Shown here piece after piece: positions 1 through 7,829 of a stretch of DNA of 7,829 bases. Source of the stretch: Trueperaceae bacterium (GTDB taxonomy: Bacteria; Deinococcota; Deinococci; Deinococcales; Trueperaceae); contig SKSV01000355.1 of the NCBI GenBank assembly GCA_007122815.1, forward strand, positions 1 through 7,829, in the 5' to 3' direction. The notes beneath the pieces are model-generated. The model had not been told where the DNA came from. It ran no database searches and saw only the letters and a list, made by a program, of their open reading frames with translations. Both the position numbers and the translations under genes were made by a program. The first letter of the stretch is position 1. Each line of letters starts with the position of its first letter.

Positions 1-117
1 ACCTGCGGCGGATGCAACGTCAAGCTGCCGATCTTCGTGGTCCAGAAGGCGCGCAAGGGGCAGAGCGTCACGCGCTGCCCGTCGTGCGGCCGCTTGCTCT
101 GGTCAGAGAACGCCTGA
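1..117 (+). CDS. C4-type zinc-ribbon protein, C-terminal end (partial)
   Basis: Only the last 38 codons are present, in frame 1 from base 1 to a TGA at 115-117; the gene begins outside the window. The fragment shows CGGC at residues 2-5 and CPSC at residues 26-29, 20 residues apart, then GRLLW close to the end. This matches the C-terminal zinc ribbon of the PF02591 family. Those proteins are usually about 240 residues long, with a long N-terminal coiled coil that would lie upstream here. The four cysteines should bind one structural zinc. The molecular role of the family is poorly defined and nothing here adds to it. The gene converges on the LysM-M23 gene, with 32 bases between the stops. 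The family call rests on a short fragment but the motif and its position at the extreme C terminus are typical. Confidence 0.75.
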   Translation, partial: TCGGCNVKLPIFVVQKARKGQSVTRCPSCGRLLWSENA

Positions 118-149
118 AGCGGCGCGCGGCCCACGCGCGAGCCCACCAG

Positions 150-1154
150 TCAGCGAAGTTCGCCAAGCGGGTCTATCGCGCTCCCACCGACGTGAAGCTC
201 GAAGTGCAGGTGTGGCCCCGTGGAGAGCCCGGTCGATCCGATGAGGGCTATCGTCTGTCCCTGCGAGACGTGCTGACCGACCGAGACGAGGATGCGGCTC
301 GCGTGGGCGTACCACGTCTCGTCGCCGCCATGGTGGCGGACGCGCACCAGGTTGCCGTAACCGCGTGACGACCAGCCAGCGTAAGTGACGGTCCCGGAGC
401 GGGCGGCCACTATGGGCGTCCCCGTGGGGGCGGCCACGTCGATGCCGCGGTGGAAGGCTGCGGTCCCCATGCCGAGGTTGCGCCGACCGAAGTAGCTGGT
501 GAGCCGTCCGTGGACCGGCCAGACGTAGCGGTTCTCGGCCTCGCGCACCTTGGCGAGTCGTTCCAGTGCGGCGCTGGGCTCGACCTCGGGGAGGAAGAGC
601 AGCATGCCAGCCCGCAGGTCGAAGGGGCTGCGCAGCGCGTTGGCCCGCGCGACCGCGAGAGGGTCGGCGTCGTACTCCAGCAGCAGTTCAGCTAGCCCCA
701 GGGGGTGATCCAGCACCACCACCAGGCCCTCACCGGGGGGGATGAGCAGCTCCACACCGACCGGCAGACGGTCGAGCGACGATAGGTCGGGGTTGGCTCC
801 GACGAGCGCGTCGAGGCTGATGCCGTAACGCTGCACGATCTCGGATAGGGTCTCGCCCGACGAGAGCACGTGCCGCCGGAAGCCTGGCGGCGGTTCGGGA
901 GCAGCCTCGACAATGCCGCCCGTAGCGTCGCCGAGCGGAACCTTGAGCACGTCACCCGGTCGGATGAGCGTGCCGTTCAGGCCGTTCGCTTCTAGGACCG
1001 ACGAAGCTCCCACCCCGTAGCGGCTGGCGATCGAGCCTATGGAGTCCCCTGGTTGGACCGTCCGCAAGCCGTAGCTGTCGGACAAGGCTAGGCTCAGCGC
1101 GCTCGCACTCAGGACGAGAGTCACTACCTTCCAGGCCCGGTCACGCATCCTCAC
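150..1154 (-). CDS. secreted LysM-M23 peptidoglycan endopeptidase
   Basis: A 334-residue envelope protein predicted to bind peptidoglycan and cut its peptide cross-links with zinc. Residues 1-25 look like a signal peptide: basic start, hydrophobic core about 9-24, no clear cleavage motif. LysM domains lie at about 31-73 (TVQPGDSIGSIASRYGV) and 94-139 (HVLSSGETLSEIVQRYGI). A more diverged third LysM-like stretch spans about 144-189, with ARAN and the final LRAGMLLFLP. A short charged linker leads to an M23 (LytM-type) domain at about 210-330. Its zinc ligands are H235 and D239 (HRGID) and H317 of HLH; H284 and H315 are the usual catalytic histidines. All are present, so it should be active rather than an EnvC/NlpD-like activator. 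Start: GTG at 1154 has GGAGG 11 bases upstream; the in-frame ATG two codons later is the alternative. It lies 60 bases after the mutase B12 subunit, so it may be the last gene of that run or have its own promoter. Confidence 0.92.
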   Translation of the reverse strand: MRMRDRAWKVVTLVLSASALSLALSDSYGLRTVQPGDSIGSIASRYGVGASSVLEANGLNGTLIRPGDVLKVPLGDATGGIVEAAPEPPPGFRRHVLSSGETLSEIVQRYGISLDALVGANPDLSSLDRLPVGVELLIPPGEGLVVVLDHPLGLAELLLEYDADPLAVARANALRSPFDLRAGMLLFLPEVEPSAALERLAKVREAENRYVWPVHGRLTSYFGRRNLGMGTAAFHRGIDVAAPTGTPIVAARSGTVTYAGWSSRGYGNLVRVRHHGGDETWYAHASRILVSVGQHVSQGQTIALIGSTGLSTGPHLHFELHVGGSAIDPLGELR

Positions 1155-1214
1155 GTCGTCCGGAGCCTCCAGCTTTGTGTCACGTCCTGAACGTAACTTT
1201 TGCCCCTGAGAGCT

Positions 1215-1622
1215 TTATGAGTGCTGCGCCGCAACGGCTTCCCTCAAGTACTCGATCACCTCACGGGTCGATGAGCCGGGCGTGAACACCCTCCCGACGC
1301 CCAGCGCACGCAGTTCGGGCAGGTCTTGGTCGGGGATGATCCCGCCGCCGAACAGGACGACGTCCTCCGCTCCGGCATCCCGCAGTCCCTGCGCGACCTC
1401 CGAGAAGTACCGCAGGTGCGCGCCGGACAGGACCGAGAGGCCCACCGCGTCGACGTCCTCCTGGATGGCGGCTCGCACGATCATCGGCGCAGTCTGCCGC
1501 AGACCGGTGTAGACGACCTCCATACCGGCGTCGCGCAGGGCGCGCGCCACCACCTTCGCTCCGCGATCGTGTCCGTCGAGGCCTGGTTTGGCGATCAGCA
1601 CTCGAAGCGGTCTACCATTCAC
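1215..1622 (-). CDS. acyl-CoA mutase B12-binding subunit
   Basis: A 135-residue protein that is just the cobalamin-binding Rossmann-like domain of the methylmalonyl/isobutyryl-CoA mutase family. It carries the base-off/His-on signature: DGHDRG at residues 16-21, where H18 replaces dimethylbenzimidazole as lower cobalt ligand, SVL at 63-65 (the SxL motif) and FGGGIIP at 91-97. Length is typical of stand-alone small subunits (IcmB-like or archaeal MutA C-chain type). It should hold adenosylcobalamin over the active site of the large subunit encoded 16 bases upstream. The start is GTG at 1622, with GGAGGT six bases before it; the stop is TAA. The adjacent, co-directional catalytic chain supports partnership. 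The substrate is set by the large subunit, so the usual name 'methylmalonyl-CoA mutase C-terminal subunit' should be treated with care. Confidence 0.93.
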   Translation of the reverse strand: MNGRPLRVLIAKPGLDGHDRGAKVVARALRDAGMEVVYTGLRQTAPMIVRAAIQEDVDAVGLSVLSGAHLRYFSEVAQGLRDAGAEDVVLFGGGIIPDQDLPELRALGVGRVFTPGSSTREVIEYLREAVAAQHS

Positions 1623-1625
1623 TCG

Positions 1626-1636
1626 CGCACCTCCGC
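1626..1636 (-). promoter_or_regulatory. ribosome binding site, mutase small subunit
   Basis: GCGGAGGTGCG on the minus strand contains a full GGAGGT Shine-Dalgarno (1629-1634) six bases before the GTG at 1622. It decides this non-ATG start. The same 11 bases precede ygfZ and prfB. Confidence 0.8.
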
Positions 1637-1638
1637 CA

Positions 1639-3273
<1,635 letters not shown>

Positions 3274-3307
3274 GACGGATGCTAGCACCCTGCTCCGCCG
3301 CGCCGCC

Positions 3308-4423
3308 TCAGGGCAAGCGTCGCTCCACCCTGGCGCTGGCTCCCAAGACCTCGAGCTCCGCTCCCTCTTCGACCTCGCTGCGCACGACCGCCAGCGCCCT
3401 CCAGGCCCCGTCGGGCGTGAGCGCCACGGTCCCGAGACGACCGAGGACACGACCGCCGTCGGCTCGCAGCTCGAGCGCGTCGTCCGCCACGCCCGGCTGG
3501 GGTTGCTCCTCGAAGCGCAGCCGCGCGAGCGAGCGCCGAAGCGTCCCACGGGCTTCGACGCGCGCCATGATCTCCTGCCCGAGGTAACAGCCCTTGGTGT
3601 ACGAGACCCGCTCCTCGAGCCCTGCCTCCTGAGGGAGCGCCTCCGCGCCCTCGAACGCCGCGGACGCTAGGCCAGCCGCCACCCGTGCGGCCGCCAGGGC
3701 GCGCTCGCCGAGCGGGCGAGCGCCCGCCGAGACGAGGCTGCGCCACAGCTCCGGGAGCTGTTCGCTGAGTACGTGCACGTCGACGGAGGCTTCGAGGCCG
3801 CGCGGGCGCGCGTGCAGCAGCAGGCTCGTGCCTCGCCACGGCAGTTGCACCAGGGTCCCGGCAGCTCGCGGCAGCTCGGAAGCCTCTAGTTCACCTGCCA
3901 GGGCGGCGAGGGCCACCTCACCAGACACCACGAACGAGGCCAGCAGCGTGCTCAGGTCGCGGATCTCGACGGCGTCGAAGACCACGTGAGCGTCCAGCGA
4001 GCGGAGTACTTCGTCCACCCTGCCGTCGTCGACGCTGAGGTAGAGGTCGTCGTCCCGCCTCACCACGACCAGGTCGGCGCGAGGCCGCCCACGGTGGTCG
4101 AGCAGGAGCGACTCGCGCGCTTCGCCGACGGCGAGCCCGCGGACGTCGTGGCTCACCTGGCCGTGCAGGAACTCCACGCGGTCGCCGCCCGTGAGCGCGA
4201 GCGCCCCTCGCGCGGCCAGGGGCACCAACGAACCCTCGCCTGCCAGCAGCTGGCGCACCTCGAGCAGCGGGTCTTCCAGTCGCTCCAAGGCGCTCGCAGC
4301 GACTCCAGGCAAGGCGTTCGATCCTCGCGGGTCGCCTGGACCGAGCGGGAGGGTGACGAGCTCCGCCCAGGCGGGGTGTCGCTGCTCCACGTCTGGGTCT
4401 GGTCTTGCCGAGCGTTCAGTCAT
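3308..4423 (-). CDS. ygfZ: YgfZ/GcvT-like folate-binding protein
   Basis: A 371-residue member of the YgfZ family, related to glycine-cleavage T protein. E. coli YgfZ is a cytoplasmic, tetrahydrofolate-dependent factor needed for making or repairing certain iron-sulfur enzymes. The diagnostic KGCYLGQE motif, with the conserved cysteine, is at residues 277-284. The N-terminal half has [10 protein letters not shown] at 85-94, matching the usual FL-GQ-TNDV folate-domain segment but with SHD in place of TND. Residues 1-65 look like a non-conserved leader plus the start of the folate domain. The length is at the upper end for the family. ATG at 4423 was chosen over an ATG eight codons upstream because GGAGGT sits eight bases before it. 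Its ATGACTGA start overlaps the phosphoesterase stop, suggesting translational coupling. The mutase chain follows 34 bases later; a functional link to it is not shown by the sequence. Confidence 0.88.
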   Translation of the reverse strand: MTERSARPDPDVEQRHPAWAELVTLPLGPGDPRGSNALPGVAASALERLEDPLLEVRQLLAGEGSLVPLAARGALALTGGDRVEFLHGQVSHDVRGLAVGEARESLLLDHRGRPRADLVVVRRDDDLYLSVDDGRVDEVLRSLDAHVVFDAVEIRDLSTLLASFVVSGEVALAALAGELEASELPRAAGTLVQLPWRGTSLLLHARPRGLEASVDVHVLSEQLPELWRSLVSAGARPLGERALAAARVAAGLASAAFEGAEALPQEAGLEERVSYTKGCYLGQEIMARVEARGTLRRSLARLRFEEQPQPGVADDALELRADGGRVLGRLGTVALTPDGAWRALAVVRSEVEEGAELEVLGASARVERRLP

Positions 4424-5165
4424 GCTCTCGCACCTCCGCGGTCTCACTCAGGTTCCTGTCCGTCTGCTCTCGCGCCTGGGCAGTCTCGCGCGCGTGAGCG
4501 CGCGCGTCAGCGCGCGCGCGCTCGCGCGCCAACGGCTCCAGGTCGATGAGGGTGTAATCGAACGCGTTCACGACGGTCACACCCTCGGGCGTGACGTAGC
4601 GGCGCGGCGCGTTCGCGCCTGAGAGGTGGACGTGACCGTGCACGTGCAGCAGCGGGCGCCAGCAACGATGGAAGCGGTTGAAGGCGGCCACCCCGCGGTG
4701 AGCGAAGTCGCTGCCCTCGTGCGGGCCGCAAGGCGGCGCGTGGGTGAGGAGGACGTCGACGGCGCGCCCGCGCTGCAGGCGCCGGTAGAGCAGCTGCGGC
4801 GTCATCCCGCTGACGTGAAGCTGCATGGCCCACTCGGTGTACTGGTGCGGTCCCGGCCGGTAGCGCGCGCTCCCCTCGACTCCCGCGATCAGCACGCCGG
4901 CCACCTCGACCACGCGCTTGTGCGCGTTGATGCAGCCTCCGGGCAGATGTACCTCGTCGGGATCCTCGGCCGAGCGCAGGTAGGCGTTGCCGTGATTGCC
5001 TACCACGTAGACGGGAGGCACGCGCAGCTTCGTCGCCAGGTACTCGAGCACGTACCCCGGCATGTCGCCAGCCGACAGGACCAGGTCGACCGGCGCCAAG
5101 TTCTCCGGGAACCGCTCGGAGTACACGAGCGGGGACACCGCGTCGGCTATGGCGAGTATCCGCAC
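4416..5165 (-). CDS. calcineurin-like metallophosphoesterase
   Basis: A 249-residue putative cytoplasmic metal-dependent phosphoesterase of unknown substrate. Calcineurin-like motifs appear in order: D8 in IADAV, SAGD with D34, GNH at 56-58, H142 in LLTHAPP and GHVH at 177-180. The usual first motif DxH reads D8-A-V10, so one metal-ligand histidine is missing. To my recollection this occurs in a whole subgroup of small bacterial phosphoesterases, so it need not mean loss of activity. Residues from about 210 form a highly charged Ala/Arg/Glu-rich tail, encoded by alternating CG repeats, that looks like an appended helix outside the catalytic fold. Start is GTG at 5165, 22 bases after the prfB stop, with no clear Shine-Dalgarno. 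The last eight bases overlap ygfZ. Confidence 0.85.
   Translation of the reverse strand: MRILAIADAVSPLVYSERFPENLAPVDLVLSAGDMPGYVLEYLATKLRVPPVYVVGNHGNAYLRSAEDPDEVHLPGGCINAHKRVVEVAGVLIAGVEGSARYRPGPHQYTEWAMQLHVSGMTPQLLYRRLQRGRAVDVLLTHAPPCGPHEGSDFAHRGVAAFNRFHRCWRPLLHVHGHVHLSGANAPRRYVTPEGVTVVNAFDYTLIDLEPLARERARADARAHARETAQAREQTDRNLSETAEVREHD
4429..4439 (-). promoter_or_regulatory. ribosome binding site, ygfZ
   Basis: GCGGAGGTGCG lies inside the phosphoesterase coding sequence. Its GGAGGT (4432-4437) is eight bases before the ATG at 4423, selecting that start over the ATG 24 bases upstream. Confidence 0.8.
4487..4530. repeat. alternating CG low-complexity tract
   Basis: About 44 bases composed almost only of CG dinucleotides, broken by TGAG, TCAG and CTCG. 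It lies within the 3' end of the phosphoesterase gene and encodes the Ala/Arg/Asp/Glu-rich tail at about residues 212-226. Alternating purine-pyrimidine CG runs are Z-DNA prone and slip easily in replication, so tail length may vary between strains. Confidence 0.7.
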
Positions 5166-5187
5166 CTAGGACGCCAGATCGCCCGGC

Positions 5188-6328
5188 TCAGGCGCGCGCC
5201 GCTTCGGCGGCTCCGGCCGAGCCGTTGCCCCCTGGAGCTTCGGCGCTGGCCGTCTCGCCGGCGCGCCACTCGAGCCCCGCCCAGATCAGGTCCTCGATGT
5301 CACCGTCCAGGACCTGCCCGGGGTCGTGGCGCATGGCCCCCGTGCGGTGGTCCTTGACGTACTGCTTGTCGAGCACGTAGCTGCGGATCTGCGACCCCCA
5401 TTCGATCGACTTCTGCTCACCCCTGGCCTTCATCTGCTCCTCGCGCCGGCGCGCTTCGGCACGCTCCCACAGGCGCGAGCGCAGGACCGTCATGGCCTTC
5501 TCACGGTTCTTGATCTGCGACTTGCCGTCCTGGCACGTGACCACGATCTCGTCGGGGGTCCCGGCGCGGTAGGCGACGCGCACCGCCGAGTCGGTGGTGT
5601 TCACGGACTGCCCGCCCGGACCCGAGGAGCGGTAGACGTCCACCCGGACGTCCTTGGGATCGATGTCGACCTCGATGGTGTCGTCGATCTCGGGCATGAC
5701 CTCCACCGCGGCGAAGCTCGTGTGCCGACGGTTCTGAGCATCGAAGGGGCTGACGCGCACCAGACGATGCACGCCCCCCTCGACTTGCAGGAAGCCGAAA
5801 GCGCGCTCGCCCCGGAGGATCATCTGGGCGTAATCGACGCCGTTGGGAGCGGCGTCGTTGCCGACAGCGTCGAGCAGCTCGACGGTGAAGCCGTTGCGCT
5901 CGGCGTAACGCTGGTACATGCGCATCAGCATCCCGGCCCAGTCGGAGGACTCGGTCCCACCAGCGCCCGGCTTGATCGTCAAGATGGCCGCGCGGTCGGT
6001 ATGAGAACCCTTGAAGAGGGTCTCCCGGTAGAGCGCGTCGAGCTCGCGCTCGACCCGAGCCTGCTCGGCCTCGAGTTCCTGCTTGTCGTCTTCCTCGGCG
6101 AGTTCGAAGAGCTCGGCCAGTCCCTGAACGTCGTCCTCCAACCGGGCGAAGCCGTCCACCACCTTCTGGAGGCGGTTGGCTTCTTGCGTGACCGATCTTG
6201 CGCGGTTCGGGTCACCCCAGAGGTTGGGGTCGTTCAGCTCGGGCTCGAGCTCGGCCAAGCGCGCCCTGGCGCCGGCCAGGTCAAAGATACCCCCTGAGGG
6301 TGGCGAGTCGTTCTTGGATGAGTTCCAC
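5188..6328 (-). CDS. prfB: peptide chain release factor 2 (programmed +1 frameshift)
   Basis: RF2 recognises UGA and UAA in the ribosomal A site and triggers peptide release. The gene is read in two frames. Fifteen codons from GTG at 6328 encode MELIQERLATLRGYL and meet TGA at 6283-6281; a +1 shift then continues as DLAGARAR into the 356-codon main frame. The complete protein is about 379 residues. In full numbering, the stop-recognition tripeptide SPF is at 193-195 (RVSPFDAQNRRHTSF) and the catalytic GGQ is at 238-240 (SSGPGGQSVNTTDSAVR). The C terminus carries about 24 extra residues rich in Ala, Gly and Glu beyond the usual family end. The start is supported by GGAGGT eight bases upstream. 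Synthesis is autoregulated: low RF2 lets ribosomes pause on the UGA and shift frame. It is the first gene of the minus-strand run. Confidence 0.97.
6280..6295 (-). promoter_or_regulatory. prfB: prfB programmed +1 frameshift site
   Basis: On the minus strand the site reads AGGGGGTATCTTTGAC. It has an internal Shine-Dalgarno-like AGGGGG (6295-6290), three bases, the slippery CTT (6286-6284), the in-frame stop TGA (6283-6281) and the following C. This is the same arrangement as in E. coli prfB, and the peptide around it (LRGYL then D) is also the classical one. Ribosomes slip from CUU to UUU so that GAC is read next. C after TGA makes the stop a weak terminator, which favours shifting when RF2 is scarce. 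Confidence 0.96.
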
Positions 6329-6333
6329 AGCGT

Positions 6334-6344
6334 CGCACCTCCGC
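6334..6344 (-). promoter_or_regulatory. prfB: ribosome binding site, prfB
   Basis: GCGGAGGTGCG, whose GGAGGT (6337-6342) ends eight bases before the GTG at 6328. It confirms that translation begins in the short zero frame ahead of the frameshift site. Confidence 0.8.
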
Positions 6345-6392
6345 TATCTGGTACCCAGAGCCTAACTCACGCTTCGCGCCTCCTGCGCCTCG

Positions 6393-6420
6393 TGGACGTC
6401 TCCGGCGAGCGTGGTACGAT
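6393..6420 (+). promoter_or_regulatory. candidate cdaA promoter
   Basis: TGGACG (6393-6398) and TACGAT (6415-6420) each match four of six bases of the sigma-70 -35 and -10 consensus, with a 16-base spacer. This would give a leader of roughly 110 bases before cdaA, including the hairpin at 6485-6506. The match is weak and found by eye. I see no comparably good promoter for prfB on the other strand. Confidence 0.25.
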
Positions 6421-6484
6421 TTCACTCACAACGCCGTGCCCCAAGAGTGCTGCGGCGTGCGCGCCCATCTCCCCGCCCGTGCGG

Positions 6485-6506
6485 CGGGCCCGCTCCCGCG
6501 GGCCCG
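6485..6506 (+). promoter_or_regulatory. GC-rich hairpin in cdaA leader
   Basis: A perfect 9-bp inverted repeat, CGGGCCCGC and GCGGGCCCG, around a TCCC loop. Three more pairs are possible below it if G6507 is bulged. It ends 21 bases before the AGGAGG of cdaA. There is no T-run, so it is not a standard intrinsic terminator. It could affect leader folding, translation or processing. It may also act as DNA between the two divergent genes. Confidence 0.5.
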
Positions 6507-6527
6507 GCCGTGCCGTATCTTCGCCCG

Positions 6528-6533
6528 AGGAGG
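6528..6533 (+). promoter_or_regulatory. cdaA: ribosome binding site, cdaA
   Basis: AGGAGG six bases before the GTG at 6540. It fixes the start there and excludes the open Arg/Pro-rich reading frame that extends 43 codons further upstream. Confidence 0.85.
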
Positions 6534-6539
6534 CGACCG

Positions 6540-7286
6540 GTGGCCCCGCTCGACGGCTTCGGCCTGCGTGACGTGCTCGACATCGTCATCCTGGCCGTGC
6601 TCTTCTACCAGGCCTACGCGCTCCTGATCGAGTCGCGCGCGTGGAACGTGTTCCGCGGCCTGGCAGCGCTGTTGGCGTTGTGGTTCATCGCCACCCAGAC
6701 GGGCCTGGAGGCAACACGCTTCCTCTTCGACCGGGTCGCACAGGTCGCCATCATCGCGGTGTTGGTGGTCTTCCAGCCTGAGCTGCGCGCCGCTCTGGAG
6801 CGCATGGGCCGCGGCCGGCGACGCAGCGCGAACGTCGGTGACCCAGTGCAGGAGATCATGACCGCGGTCCGCGACCTGGCGCAACAGCGCGTAGGTGCGC
6901 TCATCGCCCTGCAGGGCACGACGCCCCTCGCGGAGTACGGACGCGCTGGCCGTGAGATAGGAGCTCCCGTGAGCGCGGCCCTGCTGCACACGATCTTCGC
7001 GAGCCGCGGACCCCTCCACGACGGCGCCGTCATCGTTCGCGACGACATCGTCACGCATGCCGGGGCCATCCTGCCGCTCTCCGATCGTGACGCCGACGAC
7101 GGCTGGGTGGCGCGGCTCGGAACCCGTCATCGGGCCGCGTTGGGGTTAGCCGAGATCACCGACGCCACGGTCCTCGTCATCAGCGAGGAGCGCGGCACCG
7201 TGTCCATAGCACGGGAGGGGGAGCTGCGCGTCGACATCGCTCCAGCTGACGTGCTCAGCACGCTGCAGGAGGTGTACGAGTCGTGA
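6540..7286 (+). CDS. cdaA: membrane diadenylate cyclase CdaA
   Basis: A 248-residue enzyme that condenses two ATP into cyclic di-AMP, a messenger controlling potassium and osmolyte transport and cell-wall balance. Three predicted membrane helices occupy about 13-30, 38-53 and 65-79, followed by FQPELRAALERMGR, the usual link to the cytoplasmic DAC domain. The two catalytic motifs are intact: DGA at 161-163 (GPLHDGAVIV) and RHR at 196-198 (GTRHRAALGLAEITDA), followed by VLVISEERGTVS. Length and domain order fit CdaA rather than DisA or CdaS. The start is GTG at 6540. The 3' end overlaps cdaR, giving the common cdaA-cdaR pair; glmM, often third, would lie beyond the window. It is divergent from prfB. 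Confidence 0.96.
   Translation: MAPLDGFGLRDVLDIVILAVLFYQAYALLIESRAWNVFRGLAALLALWFIATQTGLEATRFLFDRVAQVAIIAVLVVFQPELRAALERMGRGRRRSANVGDPVQEIMTAVRDLAQQRVGALIALQGTTPLAEYGRAGREIGAPVSAALLHTIFASRGPLHDGAVIVRDDIVTHAGAILPLSDRDADDGWVARLGTRHRAALGLAEITDATVLVISEERGTVSIAREGELRVDIAPADVLSTLQEVYES
7267..7273 (+). promoter_or_regulatory. cdaR: ribosome binding site, cdaR
   Basis: AGGAGGT inside the last codons of cdaA, nine bases before the GTG at 7283. It supports the overlapping start of the next gene. Confidence 0.8.
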
Positions 7287-7829
7287 AGCCCCGGGAGCTG
7301 TGGCGCCGAGCGGTCTTCCAGTGGCCGCTCAAGCTGGCCGCGCTCGCGCTCGCGTGCCTCATGTGGGTGTTCGTCAGCACGGCGGACACCAGCGTGGGGC
7401 AGCGCAGCGTGCTGGTACCCATCAACGTGGAAGGCATCGCGCCCGACCTCGTGCCGATCGGCATCCCGGAGGTGGCCGAGGTAGCGTTGTCGGGCCCCAG
7501 CCAGCGCCTCGACCGGCTGCGCCCCGAGGCGATCGAGGCGGTGCTCGACCTGAGCGGGTTGAGCGGCGACTTCAGCGCGCCGGTGGTGGTTTCGCCACCG
7601 CAGGGCGTGACGCTCGAGCGCGTGAACCCCGCCGAGGTCTTCGGCATCCTCGAGCAGGTCGCCACGCGTGAGGTCCCGGTGCGGGTCGTGTACCTCGGCG
7701 CCGCACCCCCGGACGTGCGCTTGGTGAGCACCGCGGATCCCGCCACGGTGGCGGTGAGAGGCCGCGGAGCAAGGTTGGAGCGCGTCGTCCAGGTACTCGT
7801 CGCCGTCGAGGTGGGTAGTGAAGAGAGCG
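7283..7829 (+). CDS. cdaR: YbbR-domain CdaA regulator CdaR (partial, 5' part)
   Basis: The reading frame opens at GTG 7283, overlapping the cdaA stop as GTGA, and stays open for 182 codons to the window edge. The protein begins MKPRELWRRAVFQWPLKLAA. A single membrane helix lies at about 16-32 (ending CLMWVFVS), with the basic N terminus inside and the rest outside the membrane. The extracytoplasmic part shows repeating YbbR-type beta segments: a first unit about 42-120 (VLVPINVEGIAPDLVPI, VALSGPSQRLDRL, AVLDLSG) and a second beginning about 124 (REVPVRVVYLGAAPPDV, ATVAVRGRGARLERV). In Firmicutes, CdaR binds CdaA and modulates its activity. The overlap with cdaA strongly supports that assignment here. 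The C-terminal end and the total number of YbbR units cannot be seen. Confidence 0.92.
   Translation, partial: MKPRELWRRAVFQWPLKLAALALACLMWVFVSTADTSVGQRSVLVPINVEGIAPDLVPIGIPEVAEVALSGPSQRLDRLRPEAIEAVLDLSGLSGDFSAPVVVSPPQGVTLERVNPAEVFGILEQVATREVPVRVVYLGAAPPDVRLVSTADPATVAVRGRGARLERVVQVLVAVEVGSEES

Noticed and set aside
123..139. CGCGCG-GCCCA-CGCGCG hairpin between the convergent stops as a terminator
   Set aside because: Only six pairs and no T-run on either strand. CG-alternating sequence makes such matches common here, so I do not call it a terminator.
1155..1214. Promoter or terminator between the mutase B12 subunit and the M23 gene
   Set aside because: Apart from the GGAGG of the M23 gene I see no convincing -35/-10 pair or stem with a T-run in these 60 bases.
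3274..3549. 92-codon N-terminal extension of the mutase frame
   Set aside because: It overlaps ygfZ in another frame, is rich in Arg/Ser without family similarity, and ATG at 3273 gives the expected length.
3986..4549. 187-codon + strand frame opposite ygfZ and the phosphoesterase
   Set aside because: Antisense to two supported genes; composition is that of a shadow frame.
5326..6297. 323-codon open frame on the + strand opposite prfB
   Set aside because: Antisense to RF2, with no motif or ribosome binding site; a shadow of high-GC codon use.
6411..6539. 43-codon upstream extension of cdaA
   Set aside because: It is Arg/Pro-rich, encoded through the leader hairpin, and the AGGAGG plus GTG at 6540 gives the normal CdaA N terminus directly before the first membrane helix.

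Overview
The window is a high-GC bacterial chromosome segment, densely packed with strong AGGAGG-type ribosome binding sites and frequent GTG starts. No marker fixes the taxon. The gene set (a separate-chain B12-dependent acyl-CoA mutase, RF2 with the classical frameshift, CdaA/CdaR, LysM-M23 hydrolase) would fit a Deinococcota lineage such as Trueperaceae, or another deep-branching high-GC group. That is an inference with modest confidence. There is no sign of a mobile element, CRISPR array, phage, tRNA or rRNA.

Layout: bases 1-117 hold the 3' end of a C4 zinc-ribbon protein on the + strand. A run of six genes follows, all on the minus strand and transcribed from about 6328 down to 150: prfB (RF2, with a programmed +1 frameshift), a small calcineurin-like metallophosphoesterase, a YgfZ/GcvT-like folate-binding protein, the catalytic chain of a coenzyme-B12 acyl-CoA mutase, its B12-binding chain, and a secreted LysM-M23 peptidoglycan hydrolase. 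Gaps are 22 bases, an 8-base overlap, 34, 16 and 60 bases, so much of this run could be one transcript. Divergently, from 6540 rightward, lie cdaA (diadenylate cyclase) and the start of cdaR (YbbR-domain regulator), overlapping by 3 bases; cdaR runs off the window. The largest stretch without a gene is the 211-base divergent region 6329-6539. It holds the prfB ribosome binding site, a weak candidate cdaA promoter and a very GC-rich hairpin.

How they work together: the two mutase chains should form one enzyme with a separate cobalamin-binding subunit. CdaA and CdaR form the membrane c-di-AMP synthesis and control module. The LysM-M23 protein acts in the envelope. The other genes are housekeeping functions sharing the run.

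The two points most worth attention are these. (1) The 'methylmalonyl-CoA mutase' has Phe and Gln at the two positions that distinguish isobutyryl-CoA mutase from methylmalonyl-CoA mutase, so the default annotation is probably wrong on substrate. (2) prfB carries an exact AGGGGG-TAT-CTT-TGA-C frameshift site, so a simple ORF call would lose its first 23 residues. I did not find a convincing novel multi-gene system.
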